Shown: positions 36,720 to 44,946 of the stretch, one piece after another
Layout of the letters: every line of letters starts with the position of its first letter
How positions within the stretch are numbered: position 1 is the first letter of the stretch
Assembly: GCF_014648815.1 (NCBI RefSeq)
Contig: NZ_BMRV01000010.1
Span: 1 to 64,000 of the forward strand
Reading direction: 5' to 3'
Length of the DNA: 64,000 bases
DNA from: Streptomyces flaveolus
GTDB lineage: Bacteria > Actinomycetota > Actinomycetes > Streptomycetales > Streptomycetaceae
Notes under the pieces: generated by a model
Database searches by the model: none
Told to the model about the DNA's origin: nothing
What the model saw: the letters and a program-made list of their open reading frames with translations, nothing else
Program-made: the position numbers and the translations under genes

Positions 36720-37720
36720 CGGGTGCCCCGCTCCGTGTAGTCGGCCAGGGCCGCGGCGTCGTCCTTGGTGATGATCTGCGGTCCGGTGAGCACGGGCCGG
36801 CCGCCGCCGAGGACGTCGGCGTTGTACTTGTACAGCCACAGCAGGTCGACCGCCTCGTAGCCCTGGAGGTAGGGCTGCTGGTCGACGGCGAAGCCGAGCG
36901 TGCCCTCCTCGAGGCCCGCGGCCACCTTGGCGTTGAGGTCGAAGGTGTCGATCTCCGCCTTGCTGCCCGCGCCCTCCTTCGCCTGTACGGCCGTGTCGGC
37001 GTACGGGGCGCCCAGCGTAACCACGGCGTCGACGGCCTTGTCGGTCTGGAGCTTGGCCTCGAGGGCGGACTGCACGTCCGGCATGCTCGTGCCGTTGACG
37101 TAGAGCCGCTCGACCTTGCCGTCGAAGGTCTTCTCGACGCCGTCGCAGCGCTGCTCGTGACCGACGTTGCCCTGTTCGTGCAGGACGCAGAGGGCCCGCT
37201 TGCGGCCCCGCTCGTTCAGCTCCTCGCCGACGGCCTCACCGGCGATCGTCTCGTCCTGCCCGATGTGGGTGAGCGCGCCGAATTCTTTCGACTCCTGCGA
37301 GCCGGAGTTCACGGTGATCACCGGGATGCCCGCCTTCTCGGCGCGGGCGACGGCGGCCTTCATCGCGTCGGGCTTGGCGAGCGTGACGATGATCCCGTCG
37401 ACCTTCTTGTCGACGGCCGCGTCCACGAGCTGCGCCTGCTGCTGCGCCTCGTCGTCGTGGGAGTAGACGAAGTTGATGTTGTCCTTCTCGGCGGCCTGGT
37501 CGGCGCCGCTCTGGACGATGTCCCAGAAGGTGTCGCCGTCACCCGAGTGGGTGATCATCGCGAAGGTCCAGCGGGGGGTGTTCACCGCCGCCTTCCCCTG
37601 GGCCGCCGCAGCCTTGCGGGCGTCCTCGGCGCGCTTGCCGCCGGTGCTGCTGCAGCCGGCCAGGGACACCGACAGTGCCCCCGCCAGTGCGATGCCTACC
37701 CAGGTCCGAAACCGTGCCAC
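36716..37720 (-). CDS. Sugar ABC transporter substrate-binding lipoprotein
   Basis: This 334-residue protein is a periplasmic-binding-protein type 1 (RbsB-like) exported lipoprotein. The signal peptide ends in the lipobox LAGC at about residue 22. The mature part has FAMITHSGDGDTFWDIVQSG, the hinge motif VDGIIVTLAKPDAMKAAV and GFAVDQQPYLQGYEAVDLL. The GTG at 37720 gives a proper signal peptide with an AAGAAGG site about 11 bases upstream. First gene of the five-gene operon 37720 to 33048. The GntR gene and its putative operators lie just upstream, suggesting sugar-responsive repression. Confidence 0.92.
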   Translation of the reverse strand: MARFRTWVGIALAGALSVSLAGCSSTGGKRAEDARKAAAAQGKAAVNTPRWTFAMITHSGDGDTFWDIVQSGADQAAEKDNINFVYSHDDEAQQQAQLVDAAVDKKVDGIIVTLAKPDAMKAAVARAEKAGIPVITVNSGSQESKEFGALTHIGQDETIAGEAVGEELNERGRKRALCVLHEQGNVGHEQRCDGVEKTFDGKVERLYVNGTSMPDVQSALEAKLQTDKAVDAVVTLGAPYADTAVQAKEGAGSKAEIDTFDLNAKVAAGLEEGTLGFAVDQQPYLQGYEAVDLLWLYKYNADVLGGGRPVLTGPQIITKDDAAALADYTERGTR

Positions 37721-37784
37721 GAGGCCGTGCCCTTCTTGCTGTGCCGTGCTGTCCCGCTGGGCTCTGAAATCCCAAACGCCCCAT

Positions 37785-37848
37785 TGTCCGACACGGGCAT
37801 CGGTCATGCAGTGCCGGGGAGCGCCGGTCGGTCACATTGTCCGGACAT
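37785..37848. promoter_or_regulatory. Putative GntR operators upstream of the ABC operon
   Basis: The palindrome TTGTCCGGACAT (37837-37848) recurs exactly upstream of the Gfo/Idh gene (38707-38718). A second imperfect copy, TTGTCCGACAC, lies at 37785-37795, closer to the transporter start. The half-site form TGTCC/GGACA suits a HutC-type GntR dimer, and the GntR gene lies between the two sites. Confidence 0.6.
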
Positions 37849-37892
37849 GGAGACCCACGCGCACGGCGGATCGGCCCGCCGGCCGGTGCGGG

Positions 37893-38657
37893 TCAGGACC
37901 GTACGAGCAGCTGGAACTCGAAGGAGTAGCGGGACGGCCGGTAGGTGTGCGTGCCCAGTTCGACCGCGCGTCCCGTGTCGTCGAACGTCGTGCGCCGCAT
38001 GGTGAGCAGCGGCGCGCCCTCCTCCTCGCCGAGCCGCTCGGCCTCGGCGGCGGTGGCGGCGCGGGCACCGATGGACTGGCGGGCACTGTGCAGGGTGATC
38101 CCGGCGGCGCGCATGAGCCGGTAGAGGCCGGTGGCCTCGAGCTGCCCGGTGTCCAGGTCGAGGAGACCGGGCGGCAGGTGGTTGCACAGGTACGCCATCG
38201 GCTCCCCGTGCGCGAGACGCAGCCGCTCCACCCGGTGCACGTCGCCGCCCTCGGCCACGCCGAGCGCGGCGGCGACCTCGGCCGTCGCCGGGACGACCGT
38301 GTTCACCAGGAGCTTCGTGGCCGGGCGCTGCCCCGCAGCCTCCAGGTCGTCGTAGAGGCTGCTGAGCTCCAGCGGGCGCTTGACCTGGCTGTGCACCACC
38401 TGTGTGCCGACTCCCCGGCGGCGCACGAGCAGGCCCTTGTCGACCAGGGACTGGATGGCCTGGCGGACGGTGGGGCGGGACAGGCCGAGCCGCGCGGCGA
38501 GCTCGATCTCGTTTCCCAGCAGGCTCCCCGGGGTCAGCGCTCCGTGCTCGATCGCCGCCTCCAGCTGCTGCGACAGCTGGAAGTACAGCGGCACGGGGCT
38601 GCTGCGATCCACGCTGAGGTCCAGCGCCACGGTCGGGTCCACTTCTGGTTTCGGCAC
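37893..38657 (-). CDS. GntR-family (HutC-type) transcriptional regulator
   Basis: This 254-residue regulator has an N-terminal winged helix (LSQQLEAAIEHGALTPG, IELAARLGLSRPTVRQAIQS) and a C-terminal UTRA effector domain (RVERLRLAHGEPMAYLCNHLP, SFEFQLLVRS). The GTG at 38657 is the likely start; the frame upstream runs antisense to the Gfo/Idh gene. It sits between two identical palindromes and is probably the repressor of both the ABC operon and the dehydrogenase, with a sugar or sugar phosphate as effector. Confidence 0.92.
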   Translation of the reverse strand: MPKPEVDPTVALDLSVDRSSPVPLYFQLSQQLEAAIEHGALTPGSLLGNEIELAARLGLSRPTVRQAIQSLVDKGLLVRRRGVGTQVVHSQVKRPLELSSLYDDLEAAGQRPATKLLVNTVVPATAEVAAALGVAEGGDVHRVERLRLAHGEPMAYLCNHLPPGLLDLDTGQLEATGLYRLMRAAGITLHSARQSIGARAATAAEAERLGEEEGAPLLTMRRTTFDDTGRAVELGTHTYRPSRYSFEFQLLVRS

Positions 38658-38706
38658 GGGCCGAGCGTAGCTCCGTGCGCTGATGACGGGAAGTCGTGTA
38701 GTTCGG

Positions 38707-38718
38707 TTGTCCGGACAT
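38707..38718. promoter_or_regulatory. Putative GntR operator between the regulator and the dehydrogenase
   Basis: TTGTCCGGACAT, identical to 37837-37848, lies midway between the divergent GntR and Gfo/Idh starts. A TTGACA hexamer follows directly at about 38723, so a bound repressor would probably overlap the dehydrogenase promoter. Confidence 0.6.
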
Positions 38719-38759
38719 ACACATTGACAGCGTCCGGGCTGTGAGCCCACTTTGATTCC

Positions 38760-39779
38760 ATGCGCATCGGGGTCATCGGTACGGGCCGTATCGGCACGGT
38801 CCACGCCAACACGCTCAGCCGCCATCGCGACGTCGGGTCCCTGATCCTCACGGACGCGGATCTGGCCCGGGCGCAGGCCCTGGCCCAGCGACTGGGCGAG
38901 ACCGCGGCGCCCGGGGTGGACGAGATCTTCCGATGGGGCGTGGACGCCGTGGTGATCACGACGGCGACGTCGGCCCACGCCGAACTGATCGGTCGGGCAG
39001 CACGCTCGGGACTGCCGGTGTTCTGCGAGAAGCCGATCGCGCTCGACATGGCCGGCACGCTCCAGGCGATCGCCGAGGTGGAGACGGCGGGAACGGTTCT
39101 GCAGATGGGGTTCCAGCGCCGTTTCGACGCGGGGTACACGGGGGCGCGGGAGGCGGTACGGTCCGGGCGGCTGGGCCGGTTGCACACCGTCCGGGCGGTG
39201 ACGAGCGACCAGGCGCCGCCGCCCGCCGCGTACCTGTCGCAGTCCGGCGGGCTCTACCGGGACACGCTGATCCACGACTTCGACGTCCTGCGCTGGGTGA
39301 CCGGCCGGGAGGTCGTCGACGTGTACGCCGCCGGGTCCGACGCCGGGCCGCCGGTGTTCCGCGGGGCGGGCGACGTGGACACGGGCGCGGCGCTGCTGAC
39401 GCTGGACGACGGCACGCTGGCCACGGTGACGGCGACGCGGCTGAACGGCGCGGGGTACGACGTGCGCATGGAGCTGGCCGGCGAACTCGATCAGATCGTC
39501 GTCGGGCTGGACGACCGTACGCCCATCGCGTCCACCGAGCCGACCGGGCCGCCGGCCGCGGACAAGCCCTGGTCGGGCTTCGTGGAGCGTTTCGGGCCCG
39601 CCTACGAGGCGGAGCTGGCCGCGTTCGTGGAGGTGGTGCGCGGCGAGCGGGCCAACCCGTGCGACGGTCGCGAGGCGCTGCGGGCCCTGACGATCGCCGA
39701 GGCGTGCGAGATCTCCCGGCGGGAGCGCAGGGCGGTGCGTCCGGCGGAGGTGCCGGGCGCGGAGCGGGCGGCGCTCTGA
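38760..39779 (+). CDS. Gfo/Idh/MocA-family oxidoreductase (inositol-dehydrogenase-like)
   Basis: This 339-residue NAD(P)-dependent dehydrogenase has a Rossmann GxGxxG (GVIGTGRIGTVHA), the catalytic Lys motif CEKPIALD, and the substrate-domain segment GGLYRDTLIHDFDVLRW with the conserved Asp-His region. It is most like myo-inositol 2-dehydrogenases (IolG/IdhA), but substrate specificity in this family cannot be read reliably. Divergent from GntR with the operator palindrome between. It would oxidise the sugar or polyol taken up by the neighbouring ABC transporter. Confidence 0.9.
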   Translation: MRIGVIGTGRIGTVHANTLSRHRDVGSLILTDADLARAQALAQRLGETAAPGVDEIFRWGVDAVVITTATSAHAELIGRAARSGLPVFCEKPIALDMAGTLQAIAEVETAGTVLQMGFQRRFDAGYTGAREAVRSGRLGRLHTVRAVTSDQAPPPAAYLSQSGGLYRDTLIHDFDVLRWVTGREVVDVYAAGSDAGPPVFRGAGDVDTGAALLTLDDGTLATVTATRLNGAGYDVRMELAGELDQIVVGLDDRTPIASTEPTGPPAADKPWSGFVERFGPAYEAELAAFVEVVRGERANPCDGREALRALTIAEACEISRRERRAVRPAEVPGAERAAL

Positions 39780-39820
39780 GCGGCCGGGGGCGGCGACGCG
39801 TCGTACCGAGCCTCCCCGCA

Positions 39821-39843
39821 CCGGCGGCGCGTGCGTCCGCCGG
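39821..39843. terminator. Hairpin between convergent genes
   Basis: CCGGCGG and CCGCCGG form a 7-bp stem around a 9-base loop between the ends of the dehydrogenase and the response regulator genes, the position expected for a shared terminator. Confidence 0.45.
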
Positions 39844-40512
39844 CTAGGGCGCGTCGTCCAGGAGTCCCGCGTCGTACGCCAGCAGCGCGATCTGCACGCG
39901 GTTGTCGAGGTCCAGCTTGGCCAGGATGCGGGAGACGTGGGCCTTGACGGTGGCGACGCTCAGGTAGAGCTCCGCCGCGACTGCGGCGTTGGCCAGGCCC
40001 CGCCCCACGGCGACGGCGACCTCGCGTTCGCGGTCGTTCAGCGCGGCGATGCGGGCACGCGCGCGTGTGCGCCGGGTGTCGGCGGCGGTGCCGGCCGCGT
40101 GCTCCATCAGCCGCCGGGTCACGGCGGGCGACAGGACCGGATCACCGGCGGCGACCCTGCGCACCGCGTCGAGGATCTGCGCGGGCGGGGTGTCCTTGAG
40201 GACGAATCCGGCGGCGCCCGCGCGCAGGGCCCGCAGCACCTGCTCGTCGGCGTGGAACGTGGTGAGCACCACGACCTGCGGGGGGTCCGCGCGGCCCCGC
40301 AGCCGTTCGGTGGCCGTCAGACCGTCCACCCCCGGCATCCGGATGTCCATGAGGACCACGTCCGGGCGGGTGCGGTCGACTAGTGCCTCGACCTCGTCGC
40401 CGTCGGCGGCCTCGCCGACGATCTCCACGTCGCCGGCGCCGCCCAGCATGAAGGACAGCCCGGCCCGCACCAGCGGGTCGTCGTCGACGAGGAGCAGTCT
40501 GATCGCAGTCAT
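39844..40512 (-). CDS. NarL/LuxR-family response regulator
   Basis: This 222-residue protein has an N-terminal receiver with phosphorylatable Asp in VVLMDIRMPG and the switch residues VVVLTTF and VLKDTPP. The C-terminal LuxR helix-turn-helix is ALNDREREVAVAVGRGLANA with AAELYLSVATVKAHVSRIL. It forms a two-component pair with the kinase gene 106 bases upstream on the same strand. The targets are unknown. Confidence 0.93.
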   Translation of the reverse strand: MTAIRLLLVDDDPLVRAGLSFMLGGAGDVEIVGEAADGDEVEALVDRTRPDVVLMDIRMPGVDGLTATERLRGRADPPQVVVLTTFHADEQVLRALRAGAAGFVLKDTPPAQILDAVRRVAAGDPVLSPAVTRRLMEHAAGTAADTRRTRARARIAALNDREREVAVAVGRGLANAAVAAELYLSVATVKAHVSRILAKLDLDNRVQIALLAYDAGLLDDAP

Positions 40513-40618
40513 GACCTCACGTAATCACGGTTGCCGGGGGAGACCACACCCGGTCGACGGCCCTGATGACGACCGGCAGGTGACGATGTGTCAGGACGCC
40601 GGGGCGGTGTCCTGGAGG

Positions 40619-41869
40619 TCACCCCCACGGCAGCGCCGCCCGTACCTCGAAGCCGCCGTCGCCCGTGGGGCCGTGCTCCAGCGTGCCGCCCGCCAGCGTC
40701 GCACGCTCGGTCAGCCCGATCAGGCCCTGTCCGGAGCCGGGAACGTGGGGCGCCTCTCCGTCGGGCGGGGCGTTGCGCACGGACAGGGCGAGTCCGTCGC
40801 CCGGTGCCCCGGTGACGGAGAGGGTGACCTCGGTGCCGGGGGCGTGTTTGCGGGCGTTGGTCAGGGCCTCCTGGACGATGCGGTAGGCGGTGCGGCCCAC
40901 CGAGGCGGGGACGGTGGCGGGGTCGGTGACGTGACGGACGAAGGCCACCTCCATGCCGGCCTGCCGGGACTCGGCGACCAGGGCGTCCAGTGCCGCGAGC
41001 GTCGGCTGCGGCCGGCCCCCGTCGTCGGAGTCGCCGGCCCGCAGCACGCCGATGATCTCCCGCAGGTCCTGCAGCGCCTCGTGGGCGCTCTCGCGGATGA
41101 CGCCGGCCGCCCGCGCCACTTCCTCGCGGGACGCGTCGGGCCGGAACTCCAGGGCACCCGCGTGCACGCTGAGCAGCGTCAGCCGGTGGGCGAGGACGTC
41201 GTGCATCTCCCGGGCGATGGCCTCCCGGGCCAGCCGCTGCGCCTGCTCGGCCCGCAGCCGCGCCTCCGTCTCCGCGCGCCTGGCCCGGTCCCGCAGGCTG
41301 AGCAGGAGCTGGCGCTTGGACCGGGCGAGCATGCCCCAGCCGGCCACCGTGGCCGCCAGCAGGACGCCCAGGAGGACCGCACCGAGGTAGGGCAGGGCAG
41401 GGTCCGGGCGCAGCCAGTAGAAGAGGGGTTGCAGCAGCATGTTGACGCCGGTCAACCAGGCCGTGTAGCGGAAGGGGCGGTGGACGGCCACAGTGAAGAG
41501 GGAGACCAGCGCGGCACCGCCCGAGGTGACCGAGACGAATCCGACGGGCACCAGTGCCACCGCGAGCCCCACCGGCCATCGGCGTCGGAGCCATACGGCA
41601 GCGCACGACAGGGCGCCGATCAACTGGTCGGACACCTCCCAGGCGTACGGGAGTCCGGGTTCCCGGTCCAGCGTGTCCGCGGCCAACAGGCCGATCAGGA
41701 CGGCGAGCAGGAAGCAGGCGAAGTCGACCAGCCAGTCGCGTGCGGTCCGTCGGGGCCGCCGGCCCGAGCGGTCCGCGTCCGGGTCGAGCTGGTCGATCAG
41801 CGCCGACGGCAGCAGCCAGCGCCGTCCCAGGGTCACCGGGGCGGTCCGCACCGGCCTGTCATCGCTCAC
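40619..41869 (-). CDS. Sensor histidine kinase (HisKA_3 type)
   Basis: This protein of about 416 residues has roughly five transmembrane helices in its N-terminal half (FACFLLAVLIGLLAA, LIGALSCAAVWL, LGAVLLGVLLAATVAGWGML), a short coiled coil, the H-box AIAREMHDVLAHRLTLLS, the N-box VQEALTNARKHAPG and the G-box GSGQGLIGL. No extracytoplasmic sensor domain is evident, so it may sense membrane state or use the helices themselves. I prefer GTG 41869; TTG 41878 is an alternative three codons upstream. Partner of the response regulator at 39844. Confidence 0.92.
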   Translation of the reverse strand: MSDDRPVRTAPVTLGRRWLLPSALIDQLDPDADRSGRRPRRTARDWLVDFACFLLAVLIGLLAADTLDREPGLPYAWEVSDQLIGALSCAAVWLRRRWPVGLAVALVPVGFVSVTSGGAALVSLFTVAVHRPFRYTAWLTGVNMLLQPLFYWLRPDPALPYLGAVLLGVLLAATVAGWGMLARSKRQLLLSLRDRARRAETEARLRAEQAQRLAREAIAREMHDVLAHRLTLLSVHAGALEFRPDASREEVARAAGVIRESAHEALQDLREIIGVLRAGDSDDGGRPQPTLAALDALVAESRQAGMEVAFVRHVTDPATVPASVGRTAYRIVQEALTNARKHAPGTEVTLSVTGAPGDGLALSVRNAPPDGEAPHVPGSGQGLIGLTERATLAGGTLEHGPTGDGGFEVRAALPWG

Positions 41870-42048
41870 GGTCGGCAAATCTACGCAGCGCGGGCCGCCG
41901 TCACCGCCGCTCGCGCCGGATCGTCGACCGAAGTCGCCGGGCCGCCGACTTTCGGCGTACCGGGCGCCCGGGAACGACGACTTCGGTCGGACGTGCCTCG
42001 CCCCGCGGCCGATGTGGGTGGGGGGTCCGCGGGGCGAGAGTCGGGGGC

Positions 42049-42249
42049 ATGAAGGAGTTTCTGGGGATCGTCGGATTCCTCGCCCTGGTACAGGGCGTGG
42101 CCGGTCTGATGCACGAATTCACCGGGTGGGACTGGGGTTTCGTGCAGCGGATCGGTTTCCTCGACGGGTACGAGATCTACGCGAGCGTCGCCCTGATCGT
42201 GCTGGCGTTCGCCCTGTTCGCCGCCGCCGAGAGCCGCGGGCCGGGGTGA
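42049..42249 (+). CDS. Small two-helix membrane protein
   Basis: This 66-residue protein has two hydrophobic segments (FLGIVGFLALVQGVAGLM and ASVALIVLAFALFAA) separated by a Trp/Asp-rich loop (HEFTGWDWGFVQRIGFLDG). The ATG at 42049 follows a GGGGG stretch and is divergent from the histidine kinase. I do not recognise a family; similar short proteins are conserved in Streptomyces. Confidence 0.7.
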   Translation: MKEFLGIVGFLALVQGVAGLMHEFTGWDWGFVQRIGFLDGYEIYASVALIVLAFALFAAAESRGPG

Positions 42250-42293
42250 GCGTGGAGTCCGGGGTGAGCGCGGAGTCCGGCCGTGCGCCGCCC

Positions 42294-42689
42294 TCAGCAG
42301 CCGTGGTCGACGAGGTCGAACGACGCGTAGTGGTCGGCCGTGTAGTAGTCCTCCTGAGCCTGCTCGCCGGTGACGATGCGGCGCGCTCCGCGGGTGTCGG
42401 AGCCCGGGGTGATCACCGTGTACTCGTGGTAGTAGCCGGTGGACCGGCTGGGCAGGACGCCCTCCCGGTTCTGGAAGACGGTCCCGTCCTGGTCGTAGGG
42501 GTAGGGCCCGCCCTGCTCGATCAGGTCGAGCGTGTCGTGTGCCTGGGAGGGCAGGTCGCTGTAGCAGATGTCGCCGACCGCGGTGGTGGCGGCGCCGGCG
42601 GTGGTGGCGGAGACGGAGCCGCCCACGAGGAGGGCGGACAGGACTGCGGCTGCGGCGCCGATCCGGGCGGCGCGTGGGGGGAATCGCAT
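42294..42689 (-). CDS. Secreted guanyl-specific ribonuclease (RNase Sa-like)
   Basis: This 131-residue protein has a Sec signal peptide (about residues 1-35, ending near AGAATTAVG), then a mature microbial ribonuclease of the barnase/RNase Sa group. Catalytic residues are visible in order: Glu in GYYHEYTVITPG, Arg in GARRIVTGE, and His in YYTADHYASFDLVDHGC. It would cleave RNA 3' of G outside the cell. No barstar-like inhibitor gene is adjacent, in line with secretion. The ATG at 42689 is chosen; an upstream frame of nine codons is possible. Confidence 0.9.
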   Translation of the reverse strand: MRFPPRAARIGAAAAVLSALLVGGSVSATTAGAATTAVGDICYSDLPSQAHDTLDLIEQGGPYPYDQDGTVFQNREGVLPSRSTGYYHEYTVITPGSDTRGARRIVTGEQAQEDYYTADHYASFDLVDHGC

Positions 42690-42865
42690 GACGTCATGAT
42701 GACGCGCGTAGACCATGGCATGTCAATGACAAGTCCGTGGAGTTTCCCGGTACGTCATATGTGTTTTCCGCGCGTTCACATCGCCGTCGGCGGCGCCGGC
42801 CCGCGGGTCAGGTCGACGTCCGTTCGCCGCCAGCGCCCGCGGGAGCGGACCGCTGGGATGGACCC

Positions 42866-43630
42866 ATGAACACGAACACGAACCCACTCGCCCCCTCTTC
42901 TCTGACCGGCCGGACGGCCCTCGTGACCGGCGGCAGCCGCGGCATCGGCGCGGCCACCGTGCTGCGCCTGGCGCGGGAGGGCGCGGACGTCGCCCTCACC
43001 TATGTGAACGGCAAGGACGCGGCCGAGGACGTCGTACGGGCCGCCCGGGCACTGGGACGCCGGGCGGTGGCCCTGCGGGCGGACTCCGCCGACGCCCAGG
43101 AGGCGGCGGGCGCGGTCGAGCGGGCGGCGCAGGCGCTCGGGGGCGGCGTCGACGTGCTGGTCAACAACGTGGGCCTCGGGCTGCTGGGTCCGATGGAGAG
43201 CATGTCCCTCGCCGACGTGGACCGGCTGCTGGCCGTGAACGTCCGTGGTGTCTTCCTGGCCTCCCAGGCCGCCGCGTCGCACATGACCGAGGGCGGGCGG
43301 ATCATCACCATCGGCACCTGCATGACCCAGCGGGTGCCGGGTCCCGGCGGCACGCTGTACGCGATGAGCAAGTCGGCGCTGATCGGGCTGACCAAGGCCC
43401 TGGCGAGGGAGCTGGGTCCGCGCGGGATCACGGCGAACATCGTCCACCCGGGCCCGATCGACACGGACATGAACCCGGCGGACGGGCCCTACGCGCAGGG
43501 GCAGGCGGCCATGACGGCACTGGGCCGTTTCGGCACGGCGGACGAGGTGGCGTCCACGGTGGCCTACCTGGCGGCCGCCGCGTACGTCACCGGGGCGGAG
43601 TTCGCGGTGGACGGCGGCCACGCGGCGTAG
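42866..43630 (+). CDS. SDR-family oxidoreductase
   Basis: This 254-residue short-chain dehydrogenase has TGGSRGIG, NNVG (VLVNNVGLG), a catalytic YAMSK and the C-terminal TGAEFAVDGGHA. It has Cys (TIGTCMTQ) close to where the catalytic Ser normally lies; THR/SER alternatives flank it. FabG-like, specificity unknown. The ATG at 42866 gives the normal length; the frame upstream is not supported. Confidence 0.9.
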   Translation: MNTNTNPLAPSSLTGRTALVTGGSRGIGAATVLRLAREGADVALTYVNGKDAAEDVVRAARALGRRAVALRADSADAQEAAGAVERAAQALGGGVDVLVNNVGLGLLGPMESMSLADVDRLLAVNVRGVFLASQAAASHMTEGGRIITIGTCMTQRVPGPGGTLYAMSKSALIGLTKALARELGPRGITANIVHPGPIDTDMNPADGPYAQGQAAMTALGRFGTADEVASTVAYLAAAAYVTGAEFAVDGGHAA

Positions 43631-43666
43631 CGGCACGCGACGCGGGCACCGCCCCCGGGCATCCGC

Positions 43667-43704
43667 GCGGGGCGCGCCGGTGCTGTCCTGCCGGTGCGCC
43701 CCGC
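43667..43704. terminator. Bidirectional hairpin between SDR and allantoicase genes
   Basis: GCGGGGCGCGCCGG and CCGGTGCGCCCCGC pair over 14 positions with one mismatch around a ten-base loop. A second hairpin (GGACCGGCCG / CGGCCGGTCC, 43715-43750) lies directly before the allantoicase stop. Both suit termination of the two convergent genes. Confidence 0.7.
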
Positions 43705-43755
43705 GGGTAGGTGGGGACCGGCCGTTCCCGTTGCCGGGGGCGGCCGGTCCGTGCG

Positions 43756-44886
43756 TCAGCCGCCCAGTTCCTGGTGGCGGGCGGCCAGGTGGGCCGCGCC
43801 GTCCTCCGTCAGGGAGCCGAACAGGCGCAGGCGGGAGATGCCGCCGTCGGGGAAGATGTCCACGCGCGCGTGGGTGCCGACGGCCGGCTCGGGCAGGACG
43901 AAGCGGTGGTTGGTGTCGGGCTGCATCCGGGTCCGGGGCAGCACCTCGCGCCACTCGCCGCTCTCGCCGTCCTTCACCGACACCGACGCCCAGCCCGCCG
44001 AGTTGCCCTTCAGGTACGCCGTGTCGATCTCGATCGCGCGGATCTGGGAGCGGTCCACCAGCCGGTAGCTGATCCAGTCGTTGCCCTGGTCACGGCGGCG
44101 GCGGGTCTCCCAGCCGTCGTCCATCTTGCGGGAGCGGCCCGGCTGGATGGTGTTGGTGGCCGGCGAGTAGAAGAGGTTGGAGGCGTCCTCCACCTGGCCG
44201 CCGTTCTCCAGCGCGACCACGTCGAAGGTGCCGAGCGCGGCGAGCCACGCCGGGTCCGGGACGACCTCGCCGTACACGCGCAGGCGGGCGATGCCGCCGT
44301 CGGGGTGCTGCTTGAGGCGCAGGTGGGTGAAGCACTGCTCGGCGGAGACGGCGAAGCCGTTGGCCGCGTGGCCGCCGACCGCCGTGCGCGGGACGAGGGT
44401 CGTCCACTTCACGTCGTCCGCGAGGAGTTCCTCCGGCGACGGGGAGCCCGCGACCGAGGCGCCCTCGACGGAGACCGCCTGCGGGTAGTTGCCGCGGAAG
44501 TGGGCCGTGTCGACGACGATGCCACGGATCACGCCGGGCGCGCCGAGGCGGATCAGCGCCCAGTCGTGGTCGTCCTCGGTGGGCCAGGGATGCTCGGCCG
44601 AGGCACCGCGGCGGCGGCGGGTCTCCCAGCCGTCCATGACCTTGCCCTTGTGCCCGAAGTGCTCGGGGTCGAACTCGGCGCGCTCGGGCACCAGCAGGTT
44701 CTCGCGCTGGGCGAAGAACTCGTCGTTGGCGGCGACGACACCGGCGCCCAGTCGCCGGTCGGCGAGGTTGGCGTACTGGGTGAACGGGAGGTCGGCCGTG
44801 CGGTAGTCCGCGTACGGGTCACCGCCTCCGTAGGGGTTCGCATCGCCGGTGAAGCTGGCCAACGAGGTGTTCTGCTGGGCCGTCAC
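43756..44886 (-). CDS. alc: Allantoicase
   Basis: This 376-residue enzyme hydrolyses allantoate to ureidoglycolate and urea. It shows the two tandem allantoicase repeats: each contains a KVMDGWETRRRR / KMDDGWETRRRR signature and an HFRGNYPQAVSVEG / YLKGNSAGWASVSV block, with the DGGIARLRVYGEV / DGGISRLRLFGSL ending. The length is normal. It is 60 bases downstream of allB on the same strand, so the two enzymes of allantoin breakdown form an operon. Confidence 0.96.
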   Translation of the reverse strand: MTAQQNTSLASFTGDANPYGGGDPYADYRTADLPFTQYANLADRRLGAGVVAANDEFFAQRENLLVPERAEFDPEHFGHKGKVMDGWETRRRRGASAEHPWPTEDDHDWALIRLGAPGVIRGIVVDTAHFRGNYPQAVSVEGASVAGSPSPEELLADDVKWTTLVPRTAVGGHAANGFAVSAEQCFTHLRLKQHPDGGIARLRVYGEVVPDPAWLAALGTFDVVALENGGQVEDASNLFYSPATNTIQPGRSRKMDDGWETRRRRDQGNDWISYRLVDRSQIRAIEIDTAYLKGNSAGWASVSVKDGESGEWREVLPRTRMQPDTNHRFVLPEPAVGTHARVDIFPDGGISRLRLFGSLTEDGAAHLAARHQELGG

Positions 44887-44946
44887 GGTGATCAGGTGTT
44901 CCTTTCGGGGTCGTTCGAGTGTGTGTGGGGCAGGTCCGGACGTGTG

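Noticed and set aside
42294..42689. Secreted ribonuclease considered as a polymorphic or contact-dependent toxin
   Set aside because: It is a simple signal peptide plus RNase Sa-type domain with no delivery domain or immunity gene, typical of secreted streptomycete RNases.
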